64,000 nt of DNA from Deltaproteobacteria bacterium (GTDB taxonomy: Bacteria; Myxococcota_A; Polyangia; GCA-2747355; JADLHG01), in assembly GCA_020848905.1 (NCBI GenBank), contig JADLHG010000056.1, positions 248,001-312,000 on the forward strand, read 5' to 3'. Positions within the stretch are counted from its first letter, which is position 1, and every line of letters begins with the position of its first letter. The position numbers were made by a program, and so were the translations under genes. Below, one piece after another: positions 34,046 to 44,648 of this stretch. The notes under the pieces were generated by a model that had not been told where the DNA came from, searched no databases, and saw only the letters and a list, made by a program, of their open reading frames with translations.

Positions 34046-34275
34046 CACCCCGTTGGTTGTCCCACGGCCGCCCCGGCATTCACGTCGGGGCGCTGAAAAC
34101 AGAGGGTGACCCGGTTGGAGGCAAAAAGACAGGGCCAGGCGACGAGCCGGTGTTCTGACGAGCCAAGGGTGTCGGAGCGGAAAGGTGCAGTGATCTCGGG
34201 GGAGCGGCCGCGTTGCCCGTCCGGCACCGGCGGACGCGTCGCCTCGGGGCGCCTCGGGCGGGCGGTGCGCCGGAC

Positions 34276-35057
34276 CTACCCGGCCCCCTCTTGCCGCACC
34301 GGGGCCTCCTCTTTGACCAGCCCCGCGCGATAGAGCTCGCGGTTGAGGCGGGCGATGAAGCCGAGGCGGATGCTCTTCGGGCAGGCGTCCTCGCACTCGC
34401 CGTGGTTCGTGCACGCCCCGAAGTTCTCGGCCTCCATGGCCGCCACCATATTGAGGACGCGGGTCGTCCGCTCCGGTTGTCCCTGCGGCAGGAGCGCGAG
34501 CTGGGAGACCTTCGCCGCCGTGAAGAGCATCGCCGCCGCGTTCGGGCAAGCGGCCACGCACGCGCCGCAGCCGATGCACGCCGCCGCGTCCATCGCCTTC
34601 TCGGCTATCTCTTTGCCGATCGGGATGGCGTTTCCGTCGGGCGGGCTGCCCGTGTGCACCGAGACGAAGCCCCCCGCCTGCATGATGCGGTCGAGCGAGC
34701 TCCGGTCCACTACCAGATCCTTGACCACGGGGAAGGCCGCCGCGCGCCAGGGCTCCACGACCACCTCGTCTCCGTCGCGGAAGCTCCGCATGTGGAGCTG
34801 GCAGGTGGTGGTCCCCGCGTGCGGCCCGTGGGCCTCGCCGTTGATCACCACGCCGCACATGCCGCAGATCCCCTCGCGACAGTCGTGGTCGAAGGCGATC
34901 GGGTCCTCCCCCTTCTGGACCAGCTCCTCGTTCACCACGTCCAGCATCTCGAGAAAGGACATGTCGGGGCTGATGTCCTTGGCCGCGTACGTCGCGAGCC
35001 GACCCGCGTCCTTGCTGCTCGACTGCCGCCAGACCTTGAGCGTCAGGTTCAGGGCTT

Positions 35058-35061
<4 letters not shown>
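34276..35061 (-). CDS. sdhB: Succinate dehydrogenase/fumarate reductase iron-sulphur subunit
   Basis: A 261-residue protein; GTG start at 35061, overlapping the sdhA stop by 4 nt. It binds the three clusters of the SDH complex: [2Fe-2S] in [11 protein letters not shown] and the following TTTCQLH, [4Fe-4S] in [12 protein letters not shown] and [3Fe-4S] in [15 protein letters not shown]. It passes electrons from the flavoprotein SdhA to the membrane anchor SdhC at the inner membrane, linking the TCA cycle to the quinone pool. The last gene of sdhC-A-B. Confidence 0.96.
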
Positions 35062-36971
<1,910 letters not shown>

Positions 36972-36989
36972 GGTCGGCTCTCCTTCGCG

Positions 36990-37655
36990 CTAGCGCACGA
37001 GACCGGCGAGTACGGCCACCGGCATCGAGATGTTGCCCACCGCCACCACCGTCGCGAACAGCGCCGCCCCGGTACGCAGGCGCCGGTCCAGCCCGGGGCG
37101 ATTCAGCCCGAGGGTCTGAAAGAGGCTCCACACCCCGTGGAACAGGTGCGTCGCCAGGAGGATCTGGGCCAGGATGTAGAAGCCCGAGACCAGCGGGTTC
37201 GAGAAGCCCACCACCACGTTGTGGTAGACGTCGCCCGGCTGGAAGCTCGGGTGGGCGTTGCCGGTGGTGAAGTGCATCAGGTGGTAGATGACGAAGGCGG
37301 CGATGATCGGTCCGCTCAGGCGCATGGTGCGCGAGGCGTAGGTGGCCGCGCCGTAGCGCACGCGGTGATAGCGCTCCGGGCGGGCGCGCTTGGAGCGGAT
37401 GGCGACCTTCACCGAGGCGACGATGTGCAGGACGAGCGCGAAGAGGAGCGTGAGGCGCACGATCCAGACGAGAGCGGGCATCGAATGGAGCGTCTTCGCG
37501 TAGCCGTTGAGCCGCTCGGGCCCGGCGAAGACCTGGAGGTTGCCGACCATATGACCGAGCACGAAGCCGAAGAGGACGACCCCGGTCACCGCCATCAGCG
37601 CCTTGGCGCCGATGCTCGATCGCAAAACGGAGAAGGTCGTGGACGCGTGGGGCAT
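36990..37655 (-). CDS. sdhC: Succinate dehydrogenase cytochrome b558-type membrane anchor
   Basis: A 221-residue protein with five hydrophobic segments (ALMAVTGVVLFGFVLGHMVG, LVWIVRLTLLFALVLHIVA, LSGPIIAAFVIYHLMHF, VSGFYILAQILLATHLFHGVW, ALFATVVAVGNISMPVAVL). Histidines in LGHMVGN, LHIVA, YHLMHF and THLFHG are the likely haem and quinone-site ligands. A single large anchor, without a separate SdhD, marks a B-type complex. First gene of the sdh operon; a promoter is recognisable about 90 bp upstream. Confidence 0.92.
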   Translation of the reverse strand: MPHASTTFSVLRSSIGAKALMAVTGVVLFGFVLGHMVGNLQVFAGPERLNGYAKTLHSMPALVWIVRLTLLFALVLHIVASVKVAIRSKRARPERYHRVRYGAATYASRTMRLSGPIIAAFVIYHLMHFTTGNAHPSFQPGDVYHNVVVGFSNPLVSGFYILAQILLATHLFHGVWSLFQTLGLNRPGLDRRLRTGAALFATVVAVGNISMPVAVLAGLVR

Positions 37656-37746
37656 GATCTCACCTCGGGCCGAAGGGCCGCTGTCGTCGGCTCGACCGGC
37701 GCGCGCTCGCGGGTGGGGCGGGTCGGTCGGGCCGGTGCCGCTGCGC

Positions 37747-37774
37747 GTTATATCACCCGCGCCGAGCAAATCAA
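37747..37774 (-). promoter_or_regulatory. Sigma-70-like promoter of the sdhCAB operon
   Basis: Read on the minus strand, TTGATT (37769-37774) and TATAAC (37747-37752) are separated by 16 bp: 4 of 6 and 5 of 6 consensus bases. Transcription would start about 85 nt before the sdhC ATG. It is one of few A+T-rich patches in the surrounding 230-bp divergent gap. Confidence 0.55.
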
Positions 37775-37885
37775 AGGTGGGTTGCGTGCGGCGCGCGAGG
37801 GGGCCTCTCCGACGGAGATCGTGGCCCGAGCGGGCGTTTTGGCGGCGCCTGGTCGCCCCCGGGGTCTTGGGGTAGGCTGACGCCG

Positions 37886-40183
37886 GTGAACCCCCCCGCC
37901 GCCGAGACCTTCCAGGACTGGAAGCTGGTGCTCCTCTCCCCCTGGGGGACGGCGATGGTGGTCTTCGCCGCCGCGGTGGCTCTCGCGGCCCTCGCGCTCT
38001 CGGCGTGGGGCTTCCGCCGCGTCGCGCGACGGCGAGCCCGCCTCCTGCTGCTCGCCCTGCGTGGCCTGGCCCTCGCGGCGGCCCTGGTGATGGTGCTGCA
38101 GCCTGCGATTCAGCTCCGCAGCGTGACGCGCGTGCCGAATCACGTCGCTCTGCTCGTGGATCTCTCGGGGTCGATGGCGCTGCGCGACGAGCAGAAGGGG
38201 CCGGCGCGCGTGGAACGGGCGCAGGCGCTCCTCGAGCGGAGCCGCCCACAGCTCGCCGCGTGGGAGCGGAAGCGCCGCGTCGACCGCTACGCCTTCGGGG
38301 CCGATCTGCGTGTGCTGCCGGGGGCCGACGGCACGGGCCTCGTCGCGCGGGATCCCGCCACGCGCATCGGCGAGGCGCTGACCGAGCTGCGGAAGCGCTA
38401 TCACGGGGTGGATCTCGCGGGGGTGGTGCTGGTGAGCGACGGCATCGACAACGGCCGCCTGGGTAGCGGGCGCCTCTCGCCGGAAGGGCGGCAGATCGTC
38501 AAGCGGCTCGGCGCCCCGGTGCACGCCGTCTGGGTGGGCAGAGGCGAGATCGTGGACCTCTCGGTGGCGGAGCTCCACGCCGACGGTTTCGCCTTCGTGC
38601 GCAACGCCGTCACCGTCGAGGCGGACCTGGCGGTGAGCGGCCTCGCCGTGACCGAGGTCCCGCTGCGCCTCGAGCTCGGCGGGGAGGTGGTGGCCGAGCG
38701 GCGAGTGCGGCTCGAGCGTGGCCGCGAGCGCTACCGGGTGAAGTTCGAGTTCGTCCCGCAGCGGGTCGGCAAGTACGTGCTGAGCGTCTCGGCCCCCGTC
38801 TACCCCGGAGAGGCGCTGGCCACGAACAACCGGCGCTCGGCGCTGCTGAACGTGATCCGGGACCGTATCCGGGTGTTGCAGGTCTGCGGCCGTCCTTCGT
38901 GGGACCAGCGTTTCCTGCGGCGCTTGCTGAAGCGGGACCCGAACGTGGACCTCATCTCGTTCTTCATTCTGCGCACGCCCGCGTCGCTCGCGCTCGTCCC
39001 TTCGAGCGAGCTCTCGCTCATCCCGTTTCCGACGGAGGAGCTCTTCGAGAAGGAGCTCGGCAGCTTCGACCTCGTGATCCTGCAGAACTTCAACTACGGC
39101 CCGTACGGCATCGGGGTCTACCTGCCGCAGCTTCGACAGTACGTGGAGCGGGGAGGGGGCCTGGCCATGCTCGGGGGCGACCTGAGCTTCACTGCGGGCG
39201 GCTACGCCGACACCCCGCTCGCGGAGGTGCTGCCCGTGCGGCTCTTGCCGCCCGAGCTCGCGGCAGACCGGCTGGTCTCGACCGAGGACTTCCGGATGCG
39301 GCTGACCGCCGAAGGGAAAGACCATCCGATCCTGCAGCTCGCGCGCAGCCGCGAGGAGACCGAGCAGTTGCTCGCCGTCTCGCCCGCGCTTGCGGGGGTG
39401 AACAAGGTGGCAGGCCTCGCCTCGGGGGCCACGGCGCTCGCCACGCACCCGGCGCTGAAGGCGACCGACGGTCAGCCGATGCCGGTGCTCGCCACGCGCG
39501 AGGTGGGGCAGGGGCGCACCCTGGCCCTGACCACGGACTCGCTCTGGCACTGGGCCTTCCTCTCCGTCGGGCAGGGCGGGACTCGCCAGGCCTACGACCG
39601 CTTCTGGCGCAACGCCATCCGATGGCTGATGCAGGACCCGGAGCTGAAGTACCTGCGGGTCATCTTCCAGCGCGACACGATCGCGCTCGGACAGACGCTC
39701 AAGGCCACCGTGCGCGCCTACCAGCCCGACTACCGCCCGGCGAAGGGCCTGAAGGTGCGCTACGAGCTCGGGCCGGTGAGCAGTGGCAAGACCACGGCGA
39801 AGGAGGCGGTGACCGACGCGGAGGGGGAGGTGCGGCTGGAGTATCGCCCCGAGGCGGTGGGAGCCTATCGCCTTTCGGCGCGCGCGCGGATCGGCGGGCG
39901 CGACACGAGCGAGGAGGCGCTGGCGCTGGTGGATGCGGCCGGGCCCGAGGAGCGAGAACCCCGGGCGCGTCCGGAACTCCTGCGCGAGCTGGCCGCGGCC
40001 ACGGGCGGTCGCTTTCTCGAGCAGGCCGATCGGTTGCCGGACCTCCCCTTTCTCGAGCCCCGCGTGCTGCACGTCAACTGGCGTAAGGACCTCGAGCTCT
40101 GGAGCCGGCCCTGGTGGCTCGCCGGGACGCTGTTTCTGCTCGCGCTCGAGTGGTTCGTGAGAAGGCGCTACGGGTTTCTGTAG
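37886..40183 (+). CDS. Membrane protein with vWA and glutamine-amidotransferase-like domains
   Basis: A 765-residue protein, GTG start. Two N-terminal membrane segments (about 20-40 and 54-76) are followed by a vWA domain with the MIDAS motif VDLSGSMALRD (about 92-102) and VSDGIDN. From about 330 to 560 there is a class I glutamine-amidotransferase-like fold (LQVCGRPSWDQRFL, LQNFNYGPYGIG, YVERGGGLAMLGGD), without a clear catalytic Cys. A beta domain and a last membrane segment (WWLAGTLFLLALEWFVRRR) close it. Such proteins usually accompany MoxR-type ATPases; none lies next to it here. It precedes the FISUMP lipoprotein by 18 bp. Confidence 0.85.
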   Translation: MNPPAAETFQDWKLVLLSPWGTAMVVFAAAVALAALALSAWGFRRVARRRARLLLLALRGLALAAALVMVLQPAIQLRSVTRVPNHVALLVDLSGSMALRDEQKGPARVERAQALLERSRPQLAAWERKRRVDRYAFGADLRVLPGADGTGLVARDPATRIGEALTELRKRYHGVDLAGVVLVSDGIDNGRLGSGRLSPEGRQIVKRLGAPVHAVWVGRGEIVDLSVAELHADGFAFVRNAVTVEADLAVSGLAVTEVPLRLELGGEVVAERRVRLERGRERYRVKFEFVPQRVGKYVLSVSAPVYPGEALATNNRRSALLNVIRDRIRVLQVCGRPSWDQRFLRRLLKRDPNVDLISFFILRTPASLALVPSSELSLIPFPTEELFEKELGSFDLVILQNFNYGPYGIGVYLPQLRQYVERGGGLAMLGGDLSFTAGGYADTPLAEVLPVRLLPPELAADRLVSTEDFRMRLTAEGKDHPILQLARSREETEQLLAVSPALAGVNKVAGLASGATALATHPALKATDGQPMPVLATREVGQGRTLALTTDSLWHWAFLSVGQGGTRQAYDRFWRNAIRWLMQDPELKYLRVIFQRDTIALGQTLKATVRAYQPDYRPAKGLKVRYELGPVSSGKTTAKEAVTDAEGEVRLEYRPEAVGAYRLSARARIGGRDTSEEALALVDAAGPEEREPRARPELLRELAAATGGRFLEQADRLPDLPFLEPRVLHVNWRKDLELWSRPWWLAGTLFLLALEWFVRRRYGFL

Positions 40184-40201
40184 CGCGAGGAGGGGGAGAC
40201 C

Positions 40202-42991
40202 ATGGGAACGAGGGGTGGATGCGGAAGGGGCATGCTGGTGGCGTTGCTGCTGTGCGCGAGCTGCGGCGGAGGCGAGCAGACGCCACCACCCGGAGCCGCG
40301 AGTCGGGTGCGCATCGTGCCCGACGCCGTCCTGCTGACGAAGGTCGGCGGCACCGCCCGCTTGGTTGCCCAGGTGCTCGACGCCGCGGGCAACGCCGTGA
40401 GCGCGCCGGTCGCCTGGCGCTCGACGCGCGGGGAGCGCATCGCCGTCGATGCTGACGGCCTCGTGACGGCCAAGGTGGCGAACGGCTCGACGCAGATCGT
40501 GGCCGAGGCCCAGGGCGTCGCGTCGCCGCCCCTGCTCGCCCTCGTCACCGAGGTTCCGCCGGGCACGCTCCTCCTCACCGATGCGCAGATCGTGGGGGAC
40601 CCAGTGGCCGTCGATCCTGCAGCCGCGCCGAGCGTCCGGAACACCTACCGCGTCACGCTCGCGGGCGTCCCCGCGCCGACCGTCGGCGGCCTCGTGGTGA
40701 ACTCCGAGTCCAAGCCCGTGGCCGGCAAGGTTGTCAGCGCGAGCCCCGAGGGGGACCGCACGACGGTGACCCTCAAGCTCGTCCCGCCGCGCGAGCTCTT
40801 CCCGCACCTCGACATCTCGGAGACCTTCGACCTCACGCGCGCCGAGCTGCTGATCAATCCGGAGCTTCTCGGGCTCTACGACGTGAAGCAGACCGGCACC
40901 ACCCTCACCTTCACGCCCAAGGCCGCCCCTGCCAAGGCCAGCGAGGGCGACGGCGTGCGACGCGCCTCGGCGAGCAACGAGGTCAAGCTGGGGCCCTTCA
41001 CCTGCGAGCCGGCCCTCACGGGCCTGAACCGCCTGCCGATCCTGCTCACGATTCCCCCCGCCCTGTCCTTCACACAGACCTTCAGCCTGGACCTGGTCTA
41101 CACGGACGCGCACGGGCTCGAGCGTCTCGTGCTCCGCGGCGGTCTCGGCGCGAGCTACGACGGGAGCGCGACGGTGAGCGTGGCCTTCGAGGGGGCGCTC
41201 CCCTGTGAGCTCGAGCTCGGAGCGATCCGCATTCCCATCGGAGGACCCGCGTCGCTCCTCGTGGGGGGCCTGATTCCCCTGAAGGTCGGCTTCGAGCTCG
41301 GCGGCAAGCTCACCGTGGCCTCGGCCAGCATCGGCGCCAAGGCGTCGGTGTCGGTGCAGTCTGAGGACGGCATCGCTTGCCCACGGGGAGGCCCCTGTCG
41401 GTTCGTCCAATCGATCACCGGCACCGCCGAGGCCAAGCCCGTCTTCAGCATGCCGAACTTCGGGACCGACCTGCGCTTCGAGCCCCGCTTCTCGGTCTTC
41501 GGCAAGGCCGAGCTCGCGATCGGCAATCCGTTCCTGAAGTCCCTGCGCTTCACGGCGTTCGAGGCTCAGGCCGGCCCCAAGCTCGAGGGGAGCTTCGCCC
41601 TCTGGCGCACGCAGATCGAAGCCGCCGACTACGCCTCGTCCTACGGCCTCTCCTTGGAGCTCCGAGCCGGCGTCGGCTCCGACCTCGGCGGCGCGCTCGA
41701 GCTCCTCGGCGTCGAACGCCTGGACGTCCTCGAGCTCAAGCACTCGCTCGAGCTCGGACGCTCTCCCGTCGGCACCGCCACCGCCGATGTCCCGAACTTT
41801 GCGGTCAACGACCCGGTCAAGGTCACCGTGAAGCTCGACCCGTCGAAGGTCGACTTCCTCCCCGGGCTTGGCCCCTACAACGTGCACGAGGTGGTGCTCG
41901 TGCGCCGCGTGGCCGGTCTCAGCGAGCCCGAGACGCTCGCGCGCGTCCCTGCTACCTCAGGCCAGGTCGATTTCTCGCTCTCCTTCAAAGCCACGCGCGC
42001 CGGGGGCGCCGACGAGCTCTACGCCCTCCTGGTGACGAAGCTCTTGCCCTTCGACCTCTTCGCCCTGGAGGTCGGGCAGGCCACGCCGCCCGCGGGCTAC
42101 CAGGTGAACGTGCCGATGCCCCCGCAGGTCCCGGTCAATACGCCCACGCAGGTGACGATCACGGTGACCCGTCCGGACGGACAGGGGGGCTACGTGCCCG
42201 CCGCGGGGGTGGTCGTCGAGCTCACGGCGAGCTGCGGGACGGTGACCCCCGCTAGCGCCACCACCTCGGCGCAAGGGACCGTCACCGTCACCATCACCGC
42301 GAACGCAGGGTGCAGCAGCGTGGGCCTCCAGGTGGTCGTGCGCGAGCAGGTCGGCGGCCCGCCGGTCGCGCAGAAGTCCACCTCCGCGACGGTCACGACC
42401 TCGAACGCACCCATCGACATCGACGGCAATGTCTACGGCACGGTCACTATCGGCACGCAGACATGGCTGAGAGAGAACCTCAAGGTCACGAGGTACCGTA
42501 ACGGCGACGCGATAGGCACCACCACGGCGGATCTATCGGCCGAAGCCGCCCCCAAGTACCAATGGGCTTACGACGGCAAGGATAGCAATGTCGCCATCTA
42601 CGGCCGGCTATACACGGGATATGCTGCTACCGATGCGAGAGGCATATGCCCGACGGGCTGGCACGTGCCGACCGGTGCCGAGTGGACGGTGCTCACGGAT
42701 CACTTGGGGGGCTCGGCGGTCGCCGGCGGGAAGATGAAGGTAGCCGGTACGGGCCTCTGGACCACCCCCAACGCCGGAGCCAGCAACAGCAGTGGCTTTA
42801 CGGCCCTTCCCGGTGGCGTTCGTGACCTGATACGTTTCGGGACGATGGGCCTCTACGGTTTCTGGTGGTCGTCGACGTTGGGCACTGGCGCAGACGCGCA
42901 GTACCTCATGCTGACGTACCTCACCGCCGAGGCCACCCGTGCCTACACCGGATTGAGATACGGGCACAGCGTGCGCTGTCTCAAGGATTGA
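40202..42991 (+). CDS. Large lipoprotein with Ig-like domains and C-terminal FISUMP domain
   Basis: A 929-residue lipoprotein (MLVALLLCASCGGGEQ, lipobox) with an AGGAGGGGG ribosome site. Ig-like Big domains occur near the start (about 37-120, VRIVPDAVLLTKVGGTARLVAQVLD) and again at about 640-740 (VNTPTQVTITVTRPDG). The last ~190 residues are a Fibrobacter-succinogenes-type FISUMP domain (IDIDGNVYGTVTIGTQTWL, ENLKVTRYRNGD, ICPTGWHVPTGAEW, GFWWSSTL and RYGHSVRCLKD). Bases from about 42430 onward are clearly lower in G+C than the rest of the gene, suggesting a recent domain acquisition. It is probably surface-exposed. Function unknown. Confidence 0.88.
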   Translation: MGTRGGCGRGMLVALLLCASCGGGEQTPPPGAASRVRIVPDAVLLTKVGGTARLVAQVLDAAGNAVSAPVAWRSTRGERIAVDADGLVTAKVANGSTQIVAEAQGVASPPLLALVTEVPPGTLLLTDAQIVGDPVAVDPAAAPSVRNTYRVTLAGVPAPTVGGLVVNSESKPVAGKVVSASPEGDRTTVTLKLVPPRELFPHLDISETFDLTRAELLINPELLGLYDVKQTGTTLTFTPKAAPAKASEGDGVRRASASNEVKLGPFTCEPALTGLNRLPILLTIPPALSFTQTFSLDLVYTDAHGLERLVLRGGLGASYDGSATVSVAFEGALPCELELGAIRIPIGGPASLLVGGLIPLKVGFELGGKLTVASASIGAKASVSVQSEDGIACPRGGPCRFVQSITGTAEAKPVFSMPNFGTDLRFEPRFSVFGKAELAIGNPFLKSLRFTAFEAQAGPKLEGSFALWRTQIEAADYASSYGLSLELRAGVGSDLGGALELLGVERLDVLELKHSLELGRSPVGTATADVPNFAVNDPVKVTVKLDPSKVDFLPGLGPYNVHEVVLVRRVAGLSEPETLARVPATSGQVDFSLSFKATRAGGADELYALLVTKLLPFDLFALEVGQATPPAGYQVNVPMPPQVPVNTPTQVTITVTRPDGQGGYVPAAGVVVELTASCGTVTPASATTSAQGTVTVTITANAGCSSVGLQVVVREQVGGPPVAQKSTSATVTTSNAPIDIDGNVYGTVTIGTQTWLRENLKVTRYRNGDAIGTTTADLSAEAAPKYQWAYDGKDSNVAIYGRLYTGYAATDARGICPTGWHVPTGAEWTVLTDHLGGSAVAGGKMKVAGTGLWTTPNAGASNSSGFTALPGGVRDLIRFGTMGLYGFWWSSTLGTGADAQYLMLTYLTAEATRAYTGLRYGHSVRCLKD

Positions 42992-43098
42992 CGAGGCGCC
43001 TCGCGCGGGGCGCGCGAGGGCGACCGAGGTCGCCGTAGCGGGTCCTCGAGCGTGGGTGTCGAAGCCCCTCGCCGCGCGTGATATGCTCGATCTCGTTC

Positions 43099-43458
43099 AT
43101 GGGTACGACGCCTCGAGAGCTGGCAAGAACCCTTCTCGCCCGCCACGCGGAGCGGCTCCGTCTCGATGCGGCAGCACGAGCGCGCGTCCTCGAAGGCGCG
43201 CGCGCTGAGCTCGGCAGGTTGATTTGCGGAGGTCGGGTCGCTCGAGCCTGGCTCATCGGTTCCGTGGCCTGGGGCGCTTTCGGGGTGCGATCCGACGTGG
43301 ACGTGGTCGTGGACGGACTTTCCCCGGAGGCGCTGGCCGAGGTGCGGTTGCAGCTCGAGCGGGCGCTGGGTCGCGAGGTGGACCTCCTGCGCTTCGAAGA
43401 GCTGCCGGCCGACTTCCGCGATCGCGTCCTTCGGGAAGGACGGGCCCTCCATGCCTGA
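43099..43458 (+). CDS. mntA: MntA-type minimal nucleotidyltransferase antitoxin
   Basis: A 119-residue protein; ATG 43099 used (an upstream GTG at 43078 is possible). It carries the exact MNT signature GSx10DxD: Gly54-Ser55 ... Asp66-x-Asp68, with a third acidic residue near Asp95. In the Shewanella system MntA adds AMP units to a Tyr of the HepT toxin and so blocks it. It overlaps hepT by 8 nt, the antitoxin first, the reverse of the common hepT-mntA order. Confidence 0.9.
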   Translation: MGTTPRELARTLLARHAERLRLDAAARARVLEGARAELGRLICGGRVARAWLIGSVAWGAFGVRSDVDVVVDGLSPEALAEVRLQLERALGREVDLLRFEELPADFRDRVLREGRALHA

Positions 43459-43975
43459 CTCGCCGTCGGCGACGACCGCTTCTCTGGCCTCCCTTGCGCG
43501 CTTGCGACGAGAGCTCGAGACCGACCGGCACGCGATGCGGACTCGCGCGGCCGAGGCGCAGGCGGTGCTGGGACGATGGGACGAGGCGGCCCGGGACGTC
43601 GCGCAGCTCGCGCTGGCGGCCGTGTCGCTCCACGGCTGGTACACGGCCCTCGAGGCGGCTATCGAGCGGGTGGCCCGGCAACTCGACGGGGATCTCCCGC
43701 GCGGCGAGCGGTGGCACCAGGAGCTGCTATCACAGGCCTTCGTCCAGGTGCCCGGGGTGCGACCGCCGATCCTCGACGCGGAGCTGGAGAACGAGCTTCT
43801 CGCGCTACTCGCCTTTCGCCACTTCTTCCGTCACGCGTACAGCACGCCCCTCGATCCGGTACGGCTGGAACAGGACCTGGGCCGGCTGCACCGTGTCGCG
43901 GGGCGCGCGGACCAGCGGCTCGGGGACTTCCTGGCCTTTCTCGAGGCAGCGCAAGAGGCGCTCCTGCGCGGGTAG
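43451..43975 (+). CDS. hepT: HepT-type HEPN ribonuclease toxin
   Basis: A 174-residue all-helical protein with the HEPN catalytic motif Rx4HxY: Arg123-x4-His128-x-Tyr130. HEPN toxins are RNA-cleaving; the Tyr is the residue modified by MntA in the characterised pair. It is longer than typical HepT (about 130-140), with an extra N-terminal helix. It shares 8 nt with mntA, so the two form one unit. A short inverted repeat (43979-43995) lies in the gap to the next convergent gene. Confidence 0.88.
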   Translation: MPDSPSATTASLASLARLRRELETDRHAMRTRAAEAQAVLGRWDEAARDVAQLALAAVSLHGWYTALEAAIERVARQLDGDLPRGERWHQELLSQAFVQVPGVRPPILDAELENELLALLAFRHFFRHAYSTPLDPVRLEQDLGRLHRVAGRADQRLGDFLAFLEAAQEALLRG

Positions 43976-44009
43976 GAGCACCGGACCCCTCGGTGTCCTG
44001 CGGCCGTGC

Positions 44010-44648
44010 TCAGTACCGCACCTGGATGCCGCCGCCGAAGTCGGCGGTGAAGGTGAGCCAGCGGGTGAAGCCGAGGATCACGCCGGCCTGCGCGTAGAGG
44101 CCCAGGTAGCGCAGCACGTCGAAGTTCACGCCGAGCACGCTCCGCACGCCGAAGTCGAAGTTGGCGAGGCCCGCCGTGGCCTGACCCTGGAACTCGAAGA
44201 CCGGCTGGAAGGTGAGGAACATCTTAAAGAGACCGTCCGGGTCGGTGTAGTACTTCAGCCCCGGGGAGAGGAAGAAGCCGCGCGCGTCCGAGAAGCGCGG
44301 CGTGGCGAGCGGGAGCCGGAAGTCCACGAACACCTCCCACGAGGAGGTGATCCCGAAGCTGGGCGAGAACTCGATCCAGAAGGGATACATCCCGCCGCAG
44401 ACGCTTTTCGGGGTCCCCTTGTCGTCCTTGTCGCCGCAGAACTCCTCGTGGTAAGGGGCCACGATCCGGTAGCCGGAGCCGACGCGCACGCCGAGACCCA
44501 CCTGGTACTTGTGGCTGAGTCCCTTGCGCGCTGGTGCGGCCCCTTCGGGTGGGGTAGCCTTCGAAGGCTCGTCGCCGGCGTAGGCGGCAGGGCTTGAGGC
44601 CAGAAGCCCCGTGAGTAGAAGCAGCCTCGGCGAGAGCGAGCGGCCCAT
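44010..44648 (-). CDS. Small outer-membrane beta-barrel-like protein
   Basis: A 212-residue protein from ATG 44648, with a GAGGAGG ribosome site and a signal peptide (LLLLTGLLASSPAAYA). The mature part alternates as beta-strands with Gly-rich turns (YQVGLGVRVGSGYRIV, FWIEFSPSFGITSSWEVFVDFRL, FLTFQPVFEFQGQATAGLANFDFGVRS, GLYAQAGVILGFTRWLTFTADFGGGI) and ends in an aromatic (QVRY), typical of small 8-10-strand barrels. Its start region overlaps that of the divergent App1 gene by 2 nt. Function unknown. Confidence 0.75.
   Translation of the reverse strand: MGRSLSPRLLLLTGLLASSPAAYAGDEPSKATPPEGAAPARKGLSHKYQVGLGVRVGSGYRIVAPYHEEFCGDKDDKGTPKSVCGGMYPFWIEFSPSFGITSSWEVFVDFRLPLATPRFSDARGFFLSPGLKYYTDPDGLFKMFLTFQPVFEFQGQATAGLANFDFGVRSVLGVNFDVLRYLGLYAQAGVILGFTRWLTFTADFGGGIQVRY

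Noticed and set aside
34218-34236. Inverted repeat CGTCCG/CGGACG after sdhB considered as a terminator
   Set aside because: Only 6 bp with no T-run, 39 bases beyond the stop; too weak to list as a terminator.
37748-41887. A 1379-codon open frame on the minus strand
   Set aside because: It runs antisense to the vWA gene and the FISUMP lipoprotein gene. It is a by-product of high third-position G+C on the other strand; the translation is low-complexity (Arg, His, Glu, Gln-rich) with no motif, while the plus-strand genes have clear domains.
43979-43995. Inverted repeat CACCG/CGGTG in the hepT gap considered as a terminator
   Set aside because: Only 5 bp; such repeats are common by chance at this G+C.
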